Below are positions 1 to 9,760 of a stretch of 64,000 nt of DNA, piece after piece (the stretch's first letter is position 1; each line of letters opens with the position of its first letter). The notes under the pieces were generated by a model. It was not told where the DNA came from. It saw only the letters and a list, made by a program, of their open reading frames with translations, and made no database searches. This DNA is from Allolobophora icterica. Its lineage: Eukaryota; Annelida; Clitellata; Crassiclitellata; Lumbricidae. A program made the position numbers and the translations under genes. The stretch spans positions 36,509,555 through 36,573,554 of the forward strand of contig OY744613.1 of NCBI GenBank assembly GCA_963556255.1, read 5' to 3'.

Positions 1-1620
1 CATGGTCCATGTACGATCATACGTCGAAGATCAAAGTACTCTTATTTAGTCGATATGGGTGAAAATGGTCGAAAAATAATTCACGCCAACAAGATCAGAA
101 AATATGTTACTCGAGCATTAAGTTGTGGTCTAATCGTTGAAGAAGATGAAGATTTTGGTTCAGTGGTTGAATTACCAATGAGGAATGAGGTTCAAGATGA
201 CAAGAATTCACTTAACCTCGATCCTGAACAAATTAGCCATTTGACAGTAACTCAGCAAGAACAGTTGTTGAAAGTTTTGAACAAATACTGTGACAGATTT
301 TCAGAAAAACCCGGATTATGTACATTGGTTGAACATGAAATTGAACTAAAACCAGGATTTCGTGAAAAGGAATTTGCAGCATACCGAATTCCTTTGATTT
401 ATCGAGCAGAAGTGGAACGTCAGATCAAAGAAATGTTAAAAACAAACATTATTAAACCATCATCGAGCAGAATGGCAAGCCCTTTGGTTATTGTTAAAAA
501 GAAAGACGGATCTTTAAGACTTGCCTGTGACTACAGATACATTAACTCATTCACAGTGGATTGTAAATATCCGATGCCGATTGTCAGAGACGTTTTGAAC
601 AAAGTTGGAAAGTCTAATGTGATTTCTATTTTGGACTGTCGAAGTGCTTATTGGACTTGTCCTGTAAAACAATCTGATCAATGGAAGACAGCTTTTGTAA
701 CACATAATGGACTGTATGAATTTACTCGTGTTCCTTTTGGAATGATAAATTCAGGCCGAACTTTTGTTAAGGCGATAAATTTAGTTTTACAGCCTATAAG
801 TGACTTTGCAGAACCGTATGTTGATGACATTGCTGTGCATTCTGACAGTTGGAAAGTTCACTTGCAGCATCTAGATGCATTTTTGATGCAAATGAGATTG
901 CATAACGTTACTTTGAATTTGAAAAAATGCATATTTGGTAAGTCTGAAGTAAGGTTTATCGGTCATGTGGTTGGGTCTGGTAAGATAAAGATGAATCCAG
1001 ACAGAATTGAAAGTTTGACTAATTTGAAGATCCCAGAAACTAAGAAGCAAGTTAAGCAACTGCTTGGATTTTTTAATTATTACAGACAGTTTATTAAGGA
1101 CTTTGCACAGATTGCGAAACCGCTATCTGATTTAACTAGTAAACGTGTTTCTGATAAGATTGATTGGACTGTTGAACATCAGCAAGCATTTGATTTACTT
1201 AAAGAGGCTGTGCGATCCAAAGTAGTGTTATATGTTTTTGAAGTGGGAAAACCATTCAATTTGTACTGCGATAGTAGTGACTTTGCAGTCGGTGCTGTTT
1301 TAACACAGATGGACGACAAGGGAATAGAACGCCCTGTGTCATTTATCAGTCAGAAATTAACTGATACCCAGAAGAGATGGGCTACTGTGGAAAAGGAAGC
1401 CTATGCTATTGTTTGGGCTCTAAACAAGTTAAAAGAAATTATAATTGGATCAAAAATTTTCATTTTTACTGATCACAATCCTCTTACATATTTGACTGAG
1501 TCAATGTCTAAGTCTGCTAAACTTGTGCGTTGGGCGTTAGCCTTACAAACTTTTGATGTCGAGGTGAAGTACAAGAAGGGCAGATTGAATGTTATTGCTG
1601 ATTGTTTGTCAAGATTATAA
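1..1620 (+). CDS. Ty3/gypsy pol, 3' part: integrase tail, reverse transcriptase, RNase H (Gmr1-like order)
   Basis: The frame is open from base 1 (521 codons from the first ATG at 55) and ends at 1620. Codons 1-35 read HGPCTIIRRR...IHANKIRKYV, which resembles the GPY/F module at the C-terminus of Ty3/gypsy integrases. A gypsy-type RT follows, with LDCRSAYW (motif A, about residue 193 counted from the ATG) and YVDD (255). RNase H follows with YCDSSDFAVGAVL (about 404) and TDHNPLTYL (472). The protein stops immediately after the ADCLSRL motif that normally precedes integrase, and no integrase follows. Integrase therefore lies upstream of RT, the Ty1/copia-like order known from Gmr1-type gypsy elements. 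The frame has no internal stop, so this copy may be young. The 5' part lies outside the window. Confidence 0.88.
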   Translation, partial: HGPCTIIRRRSKYSYLVDMGENGRKIIHANKIRKYVTRALSCGLIVEEDEDFGSVVELPMRNEVQDDKNSLNLDPEQISHLTVTQQEQLLKVLNKYCDRFSEKPGLCTLVEHEIELKPGFREKEFAAYRIPLIYRAEVERQIKEMLKTNIIKPSSSRMASPLVIVKKKDGSLRLACDYRYINSFTVDCKYPMPIVRDVLNKVGKSNVISILDCRSAYWTCPVKQSDQWKTAFVTHNGLYEFTRVPFGMINSGRTFVKAINLVLQPISDFAEPYVDDIAVHSDSWKVHLQHLDAFLMQMRLHNVTLNLKKCIFGKSEVRFIGHVVGSGKIKMNPDRIESLTNLKIPETKKQVKQLLGFFNYYRQFIKDFAQIAKPLSDLTSKRVSDKIDWTVEHQQAFDLLKEAVRSKVVLYVFEVGKPFNLYCDSSDFAVGAVLTQMDDKGIERPVSFISQKLTDTQKRWATVEKEAYAIVWALNKLKEIIIGSKIFIFTDHNPLTYLTESMSKSAKLVRWALALQTFDVEVKYKKGRLNVIADCLSRL

Positions 1621-1717
1621 GTAATCGTAAGACTGTTTGATTGATTAGTTATATATATATATTTGTTTCATGTATTTTGGTAATTTCGCAAATTTTGAAA
1701 TTTAATTTGCTCAATTC

Positions 1718-1737
1718 CAGAAAAAGGAAGGAGGTAA
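1718..1737 (+). other. Polypurine tract (plus-strand primer site) of the gypsy element
   Basis: A purine run (gaaaaaggaaggaggtaa region) lies about 100 bp after the pol stop and just before a TGTGAAC sequence that looks like an LTR start. Its position and composition fit the polypurine tract that primes plus-strand DNA synthesis in LTR retrotransposons. Confidence 0.6.
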
Positions 1738-2215
1738 TGTGAACTGAGTTTTGTGTACAGTCTTGCAGTGCGAGATATTAGCGTATATATTTAGTGCGCT
1801 TACTTTAGTTTCACGTGTATATGTATATATGATAGATGTATAACGTATAGTCTTAGTGACACGCGCGGCCGGCCAATCTCGGCAGCGGCGCGCTATATGT
1901 ATATTATTAGATTTCACTTAGGCGCACAGAAGACAGGTGTGTCAAGAGGCGCGAAGAATTATGCTGACTAGAGAAGTTTGAATTCGATGTTCGCTGTAGT
2001 AGTGTGACTGACTAGTTGAGTTGTAATCGAATTGAGTTCTGTCTGTTTGTTTCTTATTAAACTGAAAAGATATTAAACTGTGTTGCTGATTAATTCAGGC
2101 GAGGATACACAGTAGAAAATAAAGCTACTTATACGTAGAATTAAGTTCAAAAGGTGAACGTTAAATAGGCGTTAAGTAGAGAGAGAACAAGGATTCAATC
2201 AGAAGGTTTGTCAAC
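1738..2215 (+). repeat. Probable 3' LTR of the gypsy element
   Basis: The stretch starts with TGTGAACTGAG directly after the polypurine tract. It contains a GC-rich segment near 1860-1895 and an AATAAA-type polyadenylation signal near 2119. The right end is uncertain because the next recognisable sequence (from about 2216) is an oppositely oriented LINE. The matching 5' LTR is outside the window, so the boundary cannot be checked. Confidence 0.55.
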
Positions 2216-3147
2216 GGAAGGATTGGGTTGACACACTCTCTGCATAGTAATGGGACCCACTGATCATTCTGACGGCCCTTTTTTGTAGAAGTAGAAGGGG
2301 TCGGAGCTTCGTCTTATATCCACCTGCCCAAATGACATTGCAATAGTTTAGGTGAGGATAAACTAACGCCGTATATAGCAACTTAAGAGATGTGGCCGGC
2401 AATATACATTTAAGCTTATATATTATACCAATGACTTTGGATACCTTGTTGGTGACATGTTCTATGTGTGTAGACCAGGAGAGACTCTCATTGATAATAA
2501 CACCCAGAAATTTTACATGAGTTACACGACATAGCTCAGTATTATCAATTTTAATCACAGGGATAGAAGATACTACTATTCGTTTTCTTCTTGTTTTAAA
2601 TAGAACATAGTTAGATTTTTTTACATTTAATGATAGGAGATTTACATGGAACCACAGAGCTAAATGCTCGAGTTCCTGGTTCATAGAGTGGAAGAGATCC
2701 ATATAGATTTTCCCAATTAAGAATGCAGAAGTGTCATCAGCAAACAAGATTAAATTCAATTTCTGGGAACAATTAGTAACATCGTTAATATAAATCAGGA
2801 ATAGTAAAGTAAAGGACCCAGGTTAGACCCCTGGGGAACGCCACATAATATTGGTGCAAGGCTAGACAGAATCCCAGCAAAGTAAACCTGTTGAAACCTG
2901 CTAGACAAGTAAGATCTAAACCACTCCAGTGCAATACCCCGGATCCCATAATGTTGGAGCTTTATAAGTAATTTTTCATGGTCCAAGGTATCGAAGGCCT
3001 TGGACAAGTCGAGGAATACACCCAAGGTGTAGTCTCCACTGTCCATGGCCTCCGAAATTTTATCAATTACTTCTATTAGGGCGAGACTAGTGGAATGATT
3101 TTGTCTAAAACCAAATTGCTTTTCGTATAGCGTCTCTGGCACTATGC
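2216..3147 (-). pseudogene. Non-LTR retrotransposon reverse transcriptase fragment (Jockey/CR1-like)
   Basis: Two minus-strand frames form one RT. 3142-2795 has FGFRQNHST, LDLSKAFDTLDH, WFRSYLSSR and GVPQGSNLGP. 2759-2211 continues with LFADDTSAF, LSLNVKKSNYVLF, VKFLGVIINESLSWSTHI and LVYPHLNYCNVIWAG. A frameshift near 2795 separates them. Endonuclease and C-terminus are missing, so the copy is truncated at both ends. The order of motifs is that of the palm and thumb of LINE RTs. Confidence 0.85.
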
Positions 3148-4260
3148 TCTACTCTGGATCCAGTCCCACTTGTCTTCCGATCCTTCTCTGTTAAAGCCTC
3201 CAGCCGCTACTCGCAACCCCTCCCTCTCTCCTGGTGTCCTTCAAGGCTCCGTCCTGGGTCCACTCCTCTTCATCCTGTATAGTGTTACCACATCTTTAAG
3301 CCATCTAATAAATCCTCCTCTGTTGACCACCATCTCTTCGCAGACGACACCCAACTCTATTATCCTTCTCCCTAGGCTCTTATTCCACTTCCATCACATA
3401 ATTACTCAACGTGGTTAACTTAATCTCACAGTCATCCAATCTCCTCTGCCATAACCAGAGCGTAGCAACAAAGAACGTGGCCCCCTCCGAACATACGTCC
3501 GGGCCGTCGGCCCCTTACAATGCGGAAACTGGAATGCGGTAATATACAATATACAGGGTTCATATTATGTTCACGGTTATTTTTTGCCACATTTAGGGCC
3601 CCTTCCAGGAAGGGGCCCCCTCCGGTCGGAGGATACGGAGGGCAGTCGCTACGCCTCTGGTCTTAACCCTTCCAAAACAGAATTCATCATCCTAGGCCTT
3701 CCTGATCATCGTTTCTTACCTTCACCTCTGACTCCTCCGTCAGTAATCGTGGTATGACGTTTGATCAACACCTCTCTTTCTCTAACCACATCTCCACCTC
3801 TCGCGCTCCTGCTTCAACTTATCCAAAACTCACTAGCCAGGGCTGTCACTAGAACGCCTAAACATCATCATATCACTCCCATCCTCAAATCACTCCATTG
3901 GCTAAAAATCCCAGAGCGAATTCACTTCAACGTCCTATCACTAACCTACAACTCCCTACAATATTCCCAGCCCAAGTACCTCCGTGATCTCTTAACCATC
4001 TAGGCAAGTTGCTCTACCCGATCATCCTCCTGTCTGTCTTTTTCGACCCCCAGTCACTACTCATCTCAAGTTCTCCAACCGAGCCATATCCAACTCAGCA
4101 CCACGCCTCTGGAACGATCTCTTCTCTGAATTCCGCAGATTCTCAGTGCCTCCATCATCATTGCAACCCTTCCTCCATCATGTTCCCTTATCACCCCGGG
4201 CTCGCCACTAAAAATTGAAGTCTCACCTTTTCAAGAACTCCAAACTCGTAAAGCGCCTGA
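3148..4260 (+). pseudogene. L2-like LINE fragment, frameshifted
   Basis: Plus-strand frames show GVLQGSVLGPLLFILY (about 3230-3280), then in another frame LFADDTQLYYPSP, and after the inserted MITE a C-terminal block with NSLARAVTRTPKHHHITPIL and KSLHWLKIPERIHFNVL (3805-3940). These are the RT catalytic region and the conserved connection region of L2/CR1-group LINEs. Several frameshifts and stops make it a pseudogene. It abuts the oppositely oriented LINE at about 3147. Confidence 0.75.
3456..3659. mobile_element. hAT-type MITE inserted in the L2-like LINE
   Basis: The 204-bp GC-rich segment begins CAGAGCGTAGC and ends GCTACGCCTCTG, an imperfect terminal inverted repeat. The flanking octamers gccataac (3448-3455) and gtcttaac (3660-3667) match at 6 of 8 positions, as expected for an aged hAT target-site duplication. 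LINE coding similarity continues on both sides. No coding capacity is seen. Confidence 0.6.
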
Positions 4261-4261
4261 C

Positions 4262-5765
4262 TCATGCGATCCTACACCTTCCAATTCTCGGCCTAAACGA
4301 CACACGCATTAACATCTGCTCTGCCTCGGACTCGGACCTCTTTTGGGCTGCTCTCTGGAAACGCCCTCTGATTTGATGTAGCGCTTGTAAATAGGCTGGT
4401 GCCCGGCGTTTGGCTTTCGAGTGGCGCTTTAGAAATTTGGAGGTCACGATTACGATAACATTGTCTAGATTTTTCTCCAAGCGTCTGGCTCAAATAATAT
4501 TAATGAGTTATCTCCGCTGACCTTTATATACGTATACGAAGGCCTTCTAGGTAAATATGGACCCAGTCTTTACAATTTCAAATCGTCATTTGCTTTCTTT
4601 CGTAGGTCGTAAGTTCCGGTATTCGTAAGTAGGGCCTAATTGTAATCATACCGAACACTTACATAGCATCACTCAAGTCAGCAGCCCTTAAAAAATTAGG
4701 TATCTGTTTTTTAATCATAATTATTACGAATTAAGTTTGGAAATAACTTCAAATAAAATTAGACCTAGTTGGCTACAGGACAAGATCATGATGAGTGGAC
4801 AACCTATTACCTGGCCTGTTTTTTGTTGTCGAATATTAAGAACTTTTTTTATTTTGTTACAGTACATCCTCTTGTGTAACACAACTTGCATATTGTATTG
4901 CATGGAACTGCATTGTATTTAAACATTTATTAAGCGCTCACAGTGTGCAAGACCTGGCAGGCCACAAGAAAACAAATAAGTTTTGAGGAAAGCAAAAGAA
5001 GACCAGGGGTTAGGCCTACCTATTAAAATTGAGAGCAAGTAGAAGACGACAATGTATTCCAGAGAGAGGAACCAACTGAGACAAAAGATCGGGACTGCGC
5101 CAGTGCAGTTCCTCAAGACTTTGAAGGAAGAAAAGCGTGAGTAGCGTGTCAGACGTGCTATTAATCTTGCAGCTGCATTAATTTAGGACTGACTGCATGC
5201 AGAGGCATGAGACGGACTTTAGGAAGACCGATAAGAGGCGAATTGCAGTCGACGATTCGGGAGCAAATGAAAGCATGGACCAGCGTTGTGAAAACAGAGG
5301 ATGAGACAGATCGTCCTCAGTGTATAGTGTTTGCTATGTAGTAAATCTTAGAAGTTAAAACAAATCGAACAACATAATGAGAGTCCTGCATAAAATCAAC
5401 AAAAATGTTGAGGTCCTACTTATAAAATTGGCTTCGGCTTCAGGTATGATCATAATTATATAGTTGCTGACAGGCTTTAATACACAACATTCCAAAACAT
5501 ATTTAGGCATCACAAAGCACTGCTTTTGTTGGCTTTAAATTGCTCTGAAACTCAAGTACGAGCATCAATAATAACAAAAACATTTCGGGGTAATACCCCG
5601 AACCTCCACAGTTCCCACTTTAAGGAAGGGGCTGGGGTGGGACTGGTAAGGGTTTGGAAAGAAGAAGGCAGGGAATAAGGTGGGGACGGGTCGGGGCGGG
5701 AAGGCAGAGGGTGGGAAGGTGAGGGGGAGTTTGCCTCGTCTTGATTTTAACTCTGGCTACGGCCT
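4262..5765 (-). repeat. Dispersed ~1.1 kb repeat, copy 1 (inverted relative to 12755-13865)
   Basis: Read on the minus strand, this region matches 12755-13865 over nearly its whole length. Shared parts are a C/T-rich head after AGACGAGGCAAA, the block around acatagcaaacact, the block around tcatgatcttgtcctg, and a tail containing CTAAAGCGCCACTCGAA. Copy 1 is interrupted at about 4891-5325 by a LINE 3' end. No protein is recognisable. The head resembles hAT-like termini (a gtagccagag motif), so a non-autonomous DNA element is possible, but the ends are not defined. Confidence 0.65.
4891..5325 (-). mobile_element. LINE 3' end inserted in repeat copy 1
   Basis: On the minus strand a short C-terminal coding tail (FAFLKTYLFSCGLPGLAH) and a 3' UTR with the AGCGCTTAATAAAT-type end are followed by an (AATAC)n-like tail near 4900. 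The plus-strand LINE at 38640-39180 ends with the same protein motif (FAFLKTYFFSCGLAHWERF), so both are one L2/CR1-like family. Sequence matching repeat copy 2 resumes on either side, so this is a 5'-truncated insertion. Confidence 0.65.
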
Positions 5766-6389
5766 GGTGGTACTTAAGTCAATATGTGGGCTAATTAAAT
5801 GCCATTATGCCAATTAAACTTCTTGAACATACACAGATTCTAGATAAACCGGAATTTATGTCAAACGAAACTTGACGTTGGAGGTGCTCGCTGAAAATTG
5901 GCCTGTATTGGCATAGTACAGAGAATAGACTCAATTTCAAAATTAATTGCAATTGTAATCTGATATGTATTATGTATAAAGCGAGACAGTGTCTTGGCCT
6001 CGTGACGGTCTTGAGACGCACACGACTTCTCGTCCCTGATAAATTAGCTAAAGTTTCTGGTTCACGTCGGTCTGCATTCTTGAGATCTTGGTTTCCGTTT
6101 CACTTGTTAAGGTGTCGTGAGCAGTCTCCCACACTCAATTGTTGTGACAATTTACAAAAACGCAATACGTCTACCGTCCTTCTACACGTAGTGATATACC
6201 ACTAAATGTAGAATATCCGTAGCCGGAAATAAGCTTATCATGGTGCTATCACAAGGATAGTTACTCTTCCTTTTTCCCTTACCTCCCTCGCCGTTTCAAC
6301 CCCAAACACCACTCTCCTTAACTGTCTGACTATCTGCCTGATTGACTTCTTTGGATCTTGACCTGGAACCGATTTCACCAACCCACCCC
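5766..6389. other. No recognisable feature
   Basis: I see no protein motif, RNA or element boundary here. Short open frames on both strands have no recognisable content. The neighbours on both sides are repeats, so this is probably old transposon debris or spacer. Confidence 0.4.
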
Positions 6390-6490
6390 CGCCTACCGGT
6401 TGTGATTTGATTGAGCGACTGTGAATAAGCTGGTTTCCGCTTTTGGGCGCTGTAGAAATTTAGAGATTACGTTTACGATTTCGTTAGAAT
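6390..6490 (-). repeat. Decayed fragment of the GCGCTTTAGAAATTT repeat
   Basis: Minus-strand sequence resembles the tail shared by 4262-4470, 13630-13760, 24440-24660 and 54250-54345 (gtaatcgtaatctc...aaagcgcc). It is diverged, and only the core is recognisable. Confidence 0.45.
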
Positions 6491-6499
6491 ATGGTACCG

Positions 6500-7150
6500 G
6501 TATGAAAATTAATGTCGTAAAACAAAGGCTATGGGAATAAGCAGAGGAGAAGAAACAACCGTACGAATGGTAAGGAGGTAAACGCCTATAACAATTAAGT
6601 TTCTGCTACATGGGGATCATGATTACAACAGATGCAAAATGTCATAATATGAAATAACAAAGGATGGCGATGGATAAGACGTTAAATAATGAAAATAAAG
6701 GAGTTAATAAGACGAAGGTTGAATAGGAACCTATAAGGAGAATGGTGAAAACAATGATATTAGCGTGGGATGTTGTACGAATCAGAAGCACTGACCACCA
6801 TCAGAAGGTTGGAGGCTTTTCAGATCTGGGTCTGGGGCAGAATGGAAAAGGTTAGTTGGACCGAGCATAAAGCAAACGAAGAGGTGCTGCGTAAGTTGGA
6901 AGAGGAAAGATCTCTTGCGGATAATATCAAAGAAAGTCAGAGGAATTGGATTGGTCACAATACTGACAGGGGATTCCATACTGAGAACTATCATGGAGGA
7001 AAAATTGGAGGAAGAAAGAAAAAAGTAAAACCTAGACGACAGCTGCTGTGTTGGATGATGGTGGATGGACAGTAAACAGAAGGAGGAAGCCTAGAATCGA
7101 GAGGAGTGGCGCCATTAAATGTTTGAACTTCATAAGGACAGAGAACTTAA
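6500..7150 (+). pseudogene. LINE C-terminal fragment (endonuclease/RT family)
   Basis: The frame 6770-7075 reads RLEAFQIWVWGRMEKVSWTE, NEEVLRKLEEERSLADNIKE and RNWIGHN, the C-terminal region often found after the RT of invertebrate LINEs (typical wording: RLEAFEMWIWRRM, then WIGHIL, then GRGRPR). Stops and frame changes are present. A second copy of the same family lies at 11955-12560. Confidence 0.7.
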
Positions 7151-7660
7151 CGAAGAAGACTATCTCAAACAAAAATCGTGCGAGCCTCGCGTGGGCTCAG
7201 CTTAGAGGGAACATGCATAGGCTAAGTCTTACAGTTGCGAGTGCGTAGTCGAGTTTTAGATCTTACTATGTGCGCTGACTTAGGTCGATCGAGGGCAGGG
7301 CTTCCTCAAAGGAAGAGGTGGCACCACCTGGGCTGCAGCTGCCGCCCTTTCAAACCATTCGAGCGATCATTTTTTCATCCGGTTGATTTGAGTTTATCGT
7401 CTTTAAGTACAGATCGGGTCTGTGTACGTGGCCAGTGATTGTAAGTCGGTCGATTGAGGATAATTTTGTCCAGTCTGAAGACCTAAGTCTAATATATCTG
7501 ATCGGTTTGGTACATTCGGTGTTTAGTCCGAAGTCGCGGGTCAGCCTATGAGGTCTCATGAAGAGTCCACGACAGCTATAGCACCCTCTTAACAGGTGCA
7601 GATGTTGCTGGGATGCAAAAAATAATGATTGCAAAGACTGACAAATATCGACAACAATAT
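7151..7660. other. No recognisable feature
   Basis: Mixed-composition sequence between a LINE fragment and a hexamer repeat. Overlapping short frames exist on both strands, but none has a recognisable domain or codon pattern. Confidence 0.4.
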
Positions 7661-7895
7661 TTAACAAATACCCCACACTCCCCTCTCGATCCCACCCGAG
7701 GCTGAGACCAAAGGAAAATGACCAAGACCAGACCCCCAAGACCAAGACCGCACCTTTAAGACCAAGACCAAGACCAAGACCAAGACCGCACCTTTAAGAC
7801 CAAGACCAAGACCGGCACATTCAAGACTAAGACCAAGACCGCACGTTTTCGGTCTCGAGACGGTCTCGAGACCAAGACCGCGGTCTCGAGACCCC
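7661..7895. repeat. GACCAA hexamer array
   Basis: The core (about 7715-7890) is built of GACCAA hexamers interspersed with GCACCTTTAAGACC and GGTCTCGAGAC segments. Related hexamer-rich blocks occur at 11660-11785 and 63470-63660 in the opposite orientation. Open frames here with Leu-Val periodicity are products of the hexamer. Confidence 0.75.
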
Positions 7896-8660
7896 ATCAA
7901 TGGTTTATACCGGCGGATACTGCCAGCAGTCGTATTTCGCGATTTTGGTCTGCGAAATTTCACTTGGTGATCTCCTTTCGTCTTTGCAGCAATGTGCTAT
8001 ATTCTTGTTTAGGCACCTTACTGTATAGTTAGTAAGCAAATAAGTACTCATTTGTCCATCAGCTGAGCGAGGCAAGGTAGGCGTAGGTGAATCATAACGG
8101 TAAAACAACAAAAGGTCATCATTAAAAGAAAGTACGGTCTTGCACCATTTGTCTACTCTTTGTACACTTCTGGCGACTTTAACTATCAGCCAGCTCGTGA
8201 AGTAACTGTGAGCTGCCTGCGAACATTTAACACTTGAGAGCCCAAGGAGGGGGCCTTAGATCCGCTTTTCCACGGATAACTTTAGAATGACTACACAATT
8301 GTAAAAATGGTTTCAAGTCATCCTAAAGCCACCAATTTGTCTAAGTATGATATACTTTGCGTGAGTATTCTCCCACCATGTGCCCAAAACTATGGCACAT
8401 AGGCCTACAAAGAACACCGCAAGATATGGTGGATAAAATTATGGTCATACAGGCACATGGTTACCAGCCCAGAAATAAATTGGTTAACGCACGTTATGAG
8501 ACGGCGAATCCAAACCTGAGTGTAATATACAGTTTGATCTACTGTAGTGTCTGTGTGCCTAATTCGAGGTTATACAGGTCAAAACAGTAACTACATCCGT
8601 ACAATTGAATACCTGTGAAAAGTCCCGAAATTGCAAAACGAAATTCTGACATATTATTAT

Positions 8661-8676
8661 TCACCAGGTGGCGCTA
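8661..8676 (+). promoter_or_regulatory. CTCF-like motif
   Basis: The sequence tCACCAGGTGGCGCTA fits the core of the conserved bilaterian CTCF consensus (CCASYAGRKGGCRS). A single motif match in 64 kb can occur by chance. It lies at the edge of the largest transposon-poor stretch. Confidence 0.35.
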
Positions 8677-9250
8677 TCGTGAAATACCATACATCAGTCG
8701 ATTGCAAATTTAATTTCGATTATAACGAGCCAAATCCCGTTACAATATTCCAACCCGTTCTCCAGTTATTACAATAAAAACACCGGGGTACGCCCGGACC
8801 CATCTTAAGCATTCGTGTAGGCCTACAAAAAATTACTTTGGGCACTCGAGTGTTTACCCAGATGTCATATCAGTCTTCATCCTAAGCGCAACAAGAACAC
8901 ATACCATTCAGGACAATGAGGTCGAAGGCCTTCGAGAGGTACATAGAAAGCAGTACAACAGCGTTACATTGCATTACAGTTGCATAACAATGAGACATAT
9001 TATATTGTGGGACTGATGCGTCTATGAACTGATGAGTTTTGGGTTTTCGTGTGACTGAAGCATATAGTCGCTATATTCACGTGACTATAACTTATCGATT
9101 GTCGTTGTTGTGTAGGTCATCTGTCGCCTGATATTGTTTTAAGTGCGTCTCCTGCGTCTGTTGCGCTGCTTCGTTGGTTGGTTGCTTCATTGCTTGGCTG
9201 GTGACTGACTGACTCGATGGATAGGAGAAATAGCTAACGTCGTAACTATT

Positions 9251-9293
9251 CGTTCGTTCGTCCGTCTATCTGCCTGTCTGTCTGTCTGTCTGT
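9251..9293. repeat. TCTG/TTCG microsatellite
   Basis: Short tetranucleotide runs (cgttcgttcgtccg, then tctgcctgtctgtctg) form a simple repeat with no coding content. Confidence 0.85.
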
Positions 9294-9439
9294 TAGACCC
9301 TTTCTGTGAATCGCTGACTCACTACATGTTATTTGGGTCGCTTCATCCAACTGTGTTGCTGTTGGTCGTTACACGTGGCTGATTTTCACCATCATCATCA
9401 TCACTGCCATAATCACCGACTTTCGTTCAGCGTCTTTAT

Positions 9440-9760
9440 GCGCTTCAAGTGGCATCAGCTTGTAAGAAAGCCATTGGCCGAGGAGGAGGCGGCAAGGGCT
9501 GCAGGCTGACTCTGGCCATGGTTCAATCGCCACGTAAGCGACAAGGCTGCCGCCGCAGCCGCAGCCGCAGCCGATGACGAAGATCGAGTTAAAGTGGCGA
9601 GACGCCGTGAGCTGGCTGTCAGTCGATATTTGGCGTTCTCTGATGTGATACGCATCACTGAACACAGACCGATATGGCGTCTAAAAGTCATTTCAGCTCC
9701 ATCAAAGTGAACAGAGGACAGTCTGGGTTGAGTGGATAGACACTGAAGAAGACATTTCAA
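9440..9760. other. GC-rich patch with GCC/GCA repeats, possible exon
   Basis: An open plus-strand frame without an ATG encodes an Ala tract followed by a charged stretch (DDEDRVKVARRRELAVSRYL). Two minus-strand frames are open over the same bases, one with an Ala tract of its own. Composition is richer in G+C than the surroundings. Codon-like periodicity from the GCC/GCA repeat alone could explain this. No splice context decides the strand, so it is left unassigned. Confidence 0.25.

Noticed and set aside
9455..9760. Poly-Ala/Ser protein on the minus strand
   Set aside because: Driven by GCC/GCA repeats, with competing open frames on both strands and no splice or domain support; kept only as a low-confidence patch.
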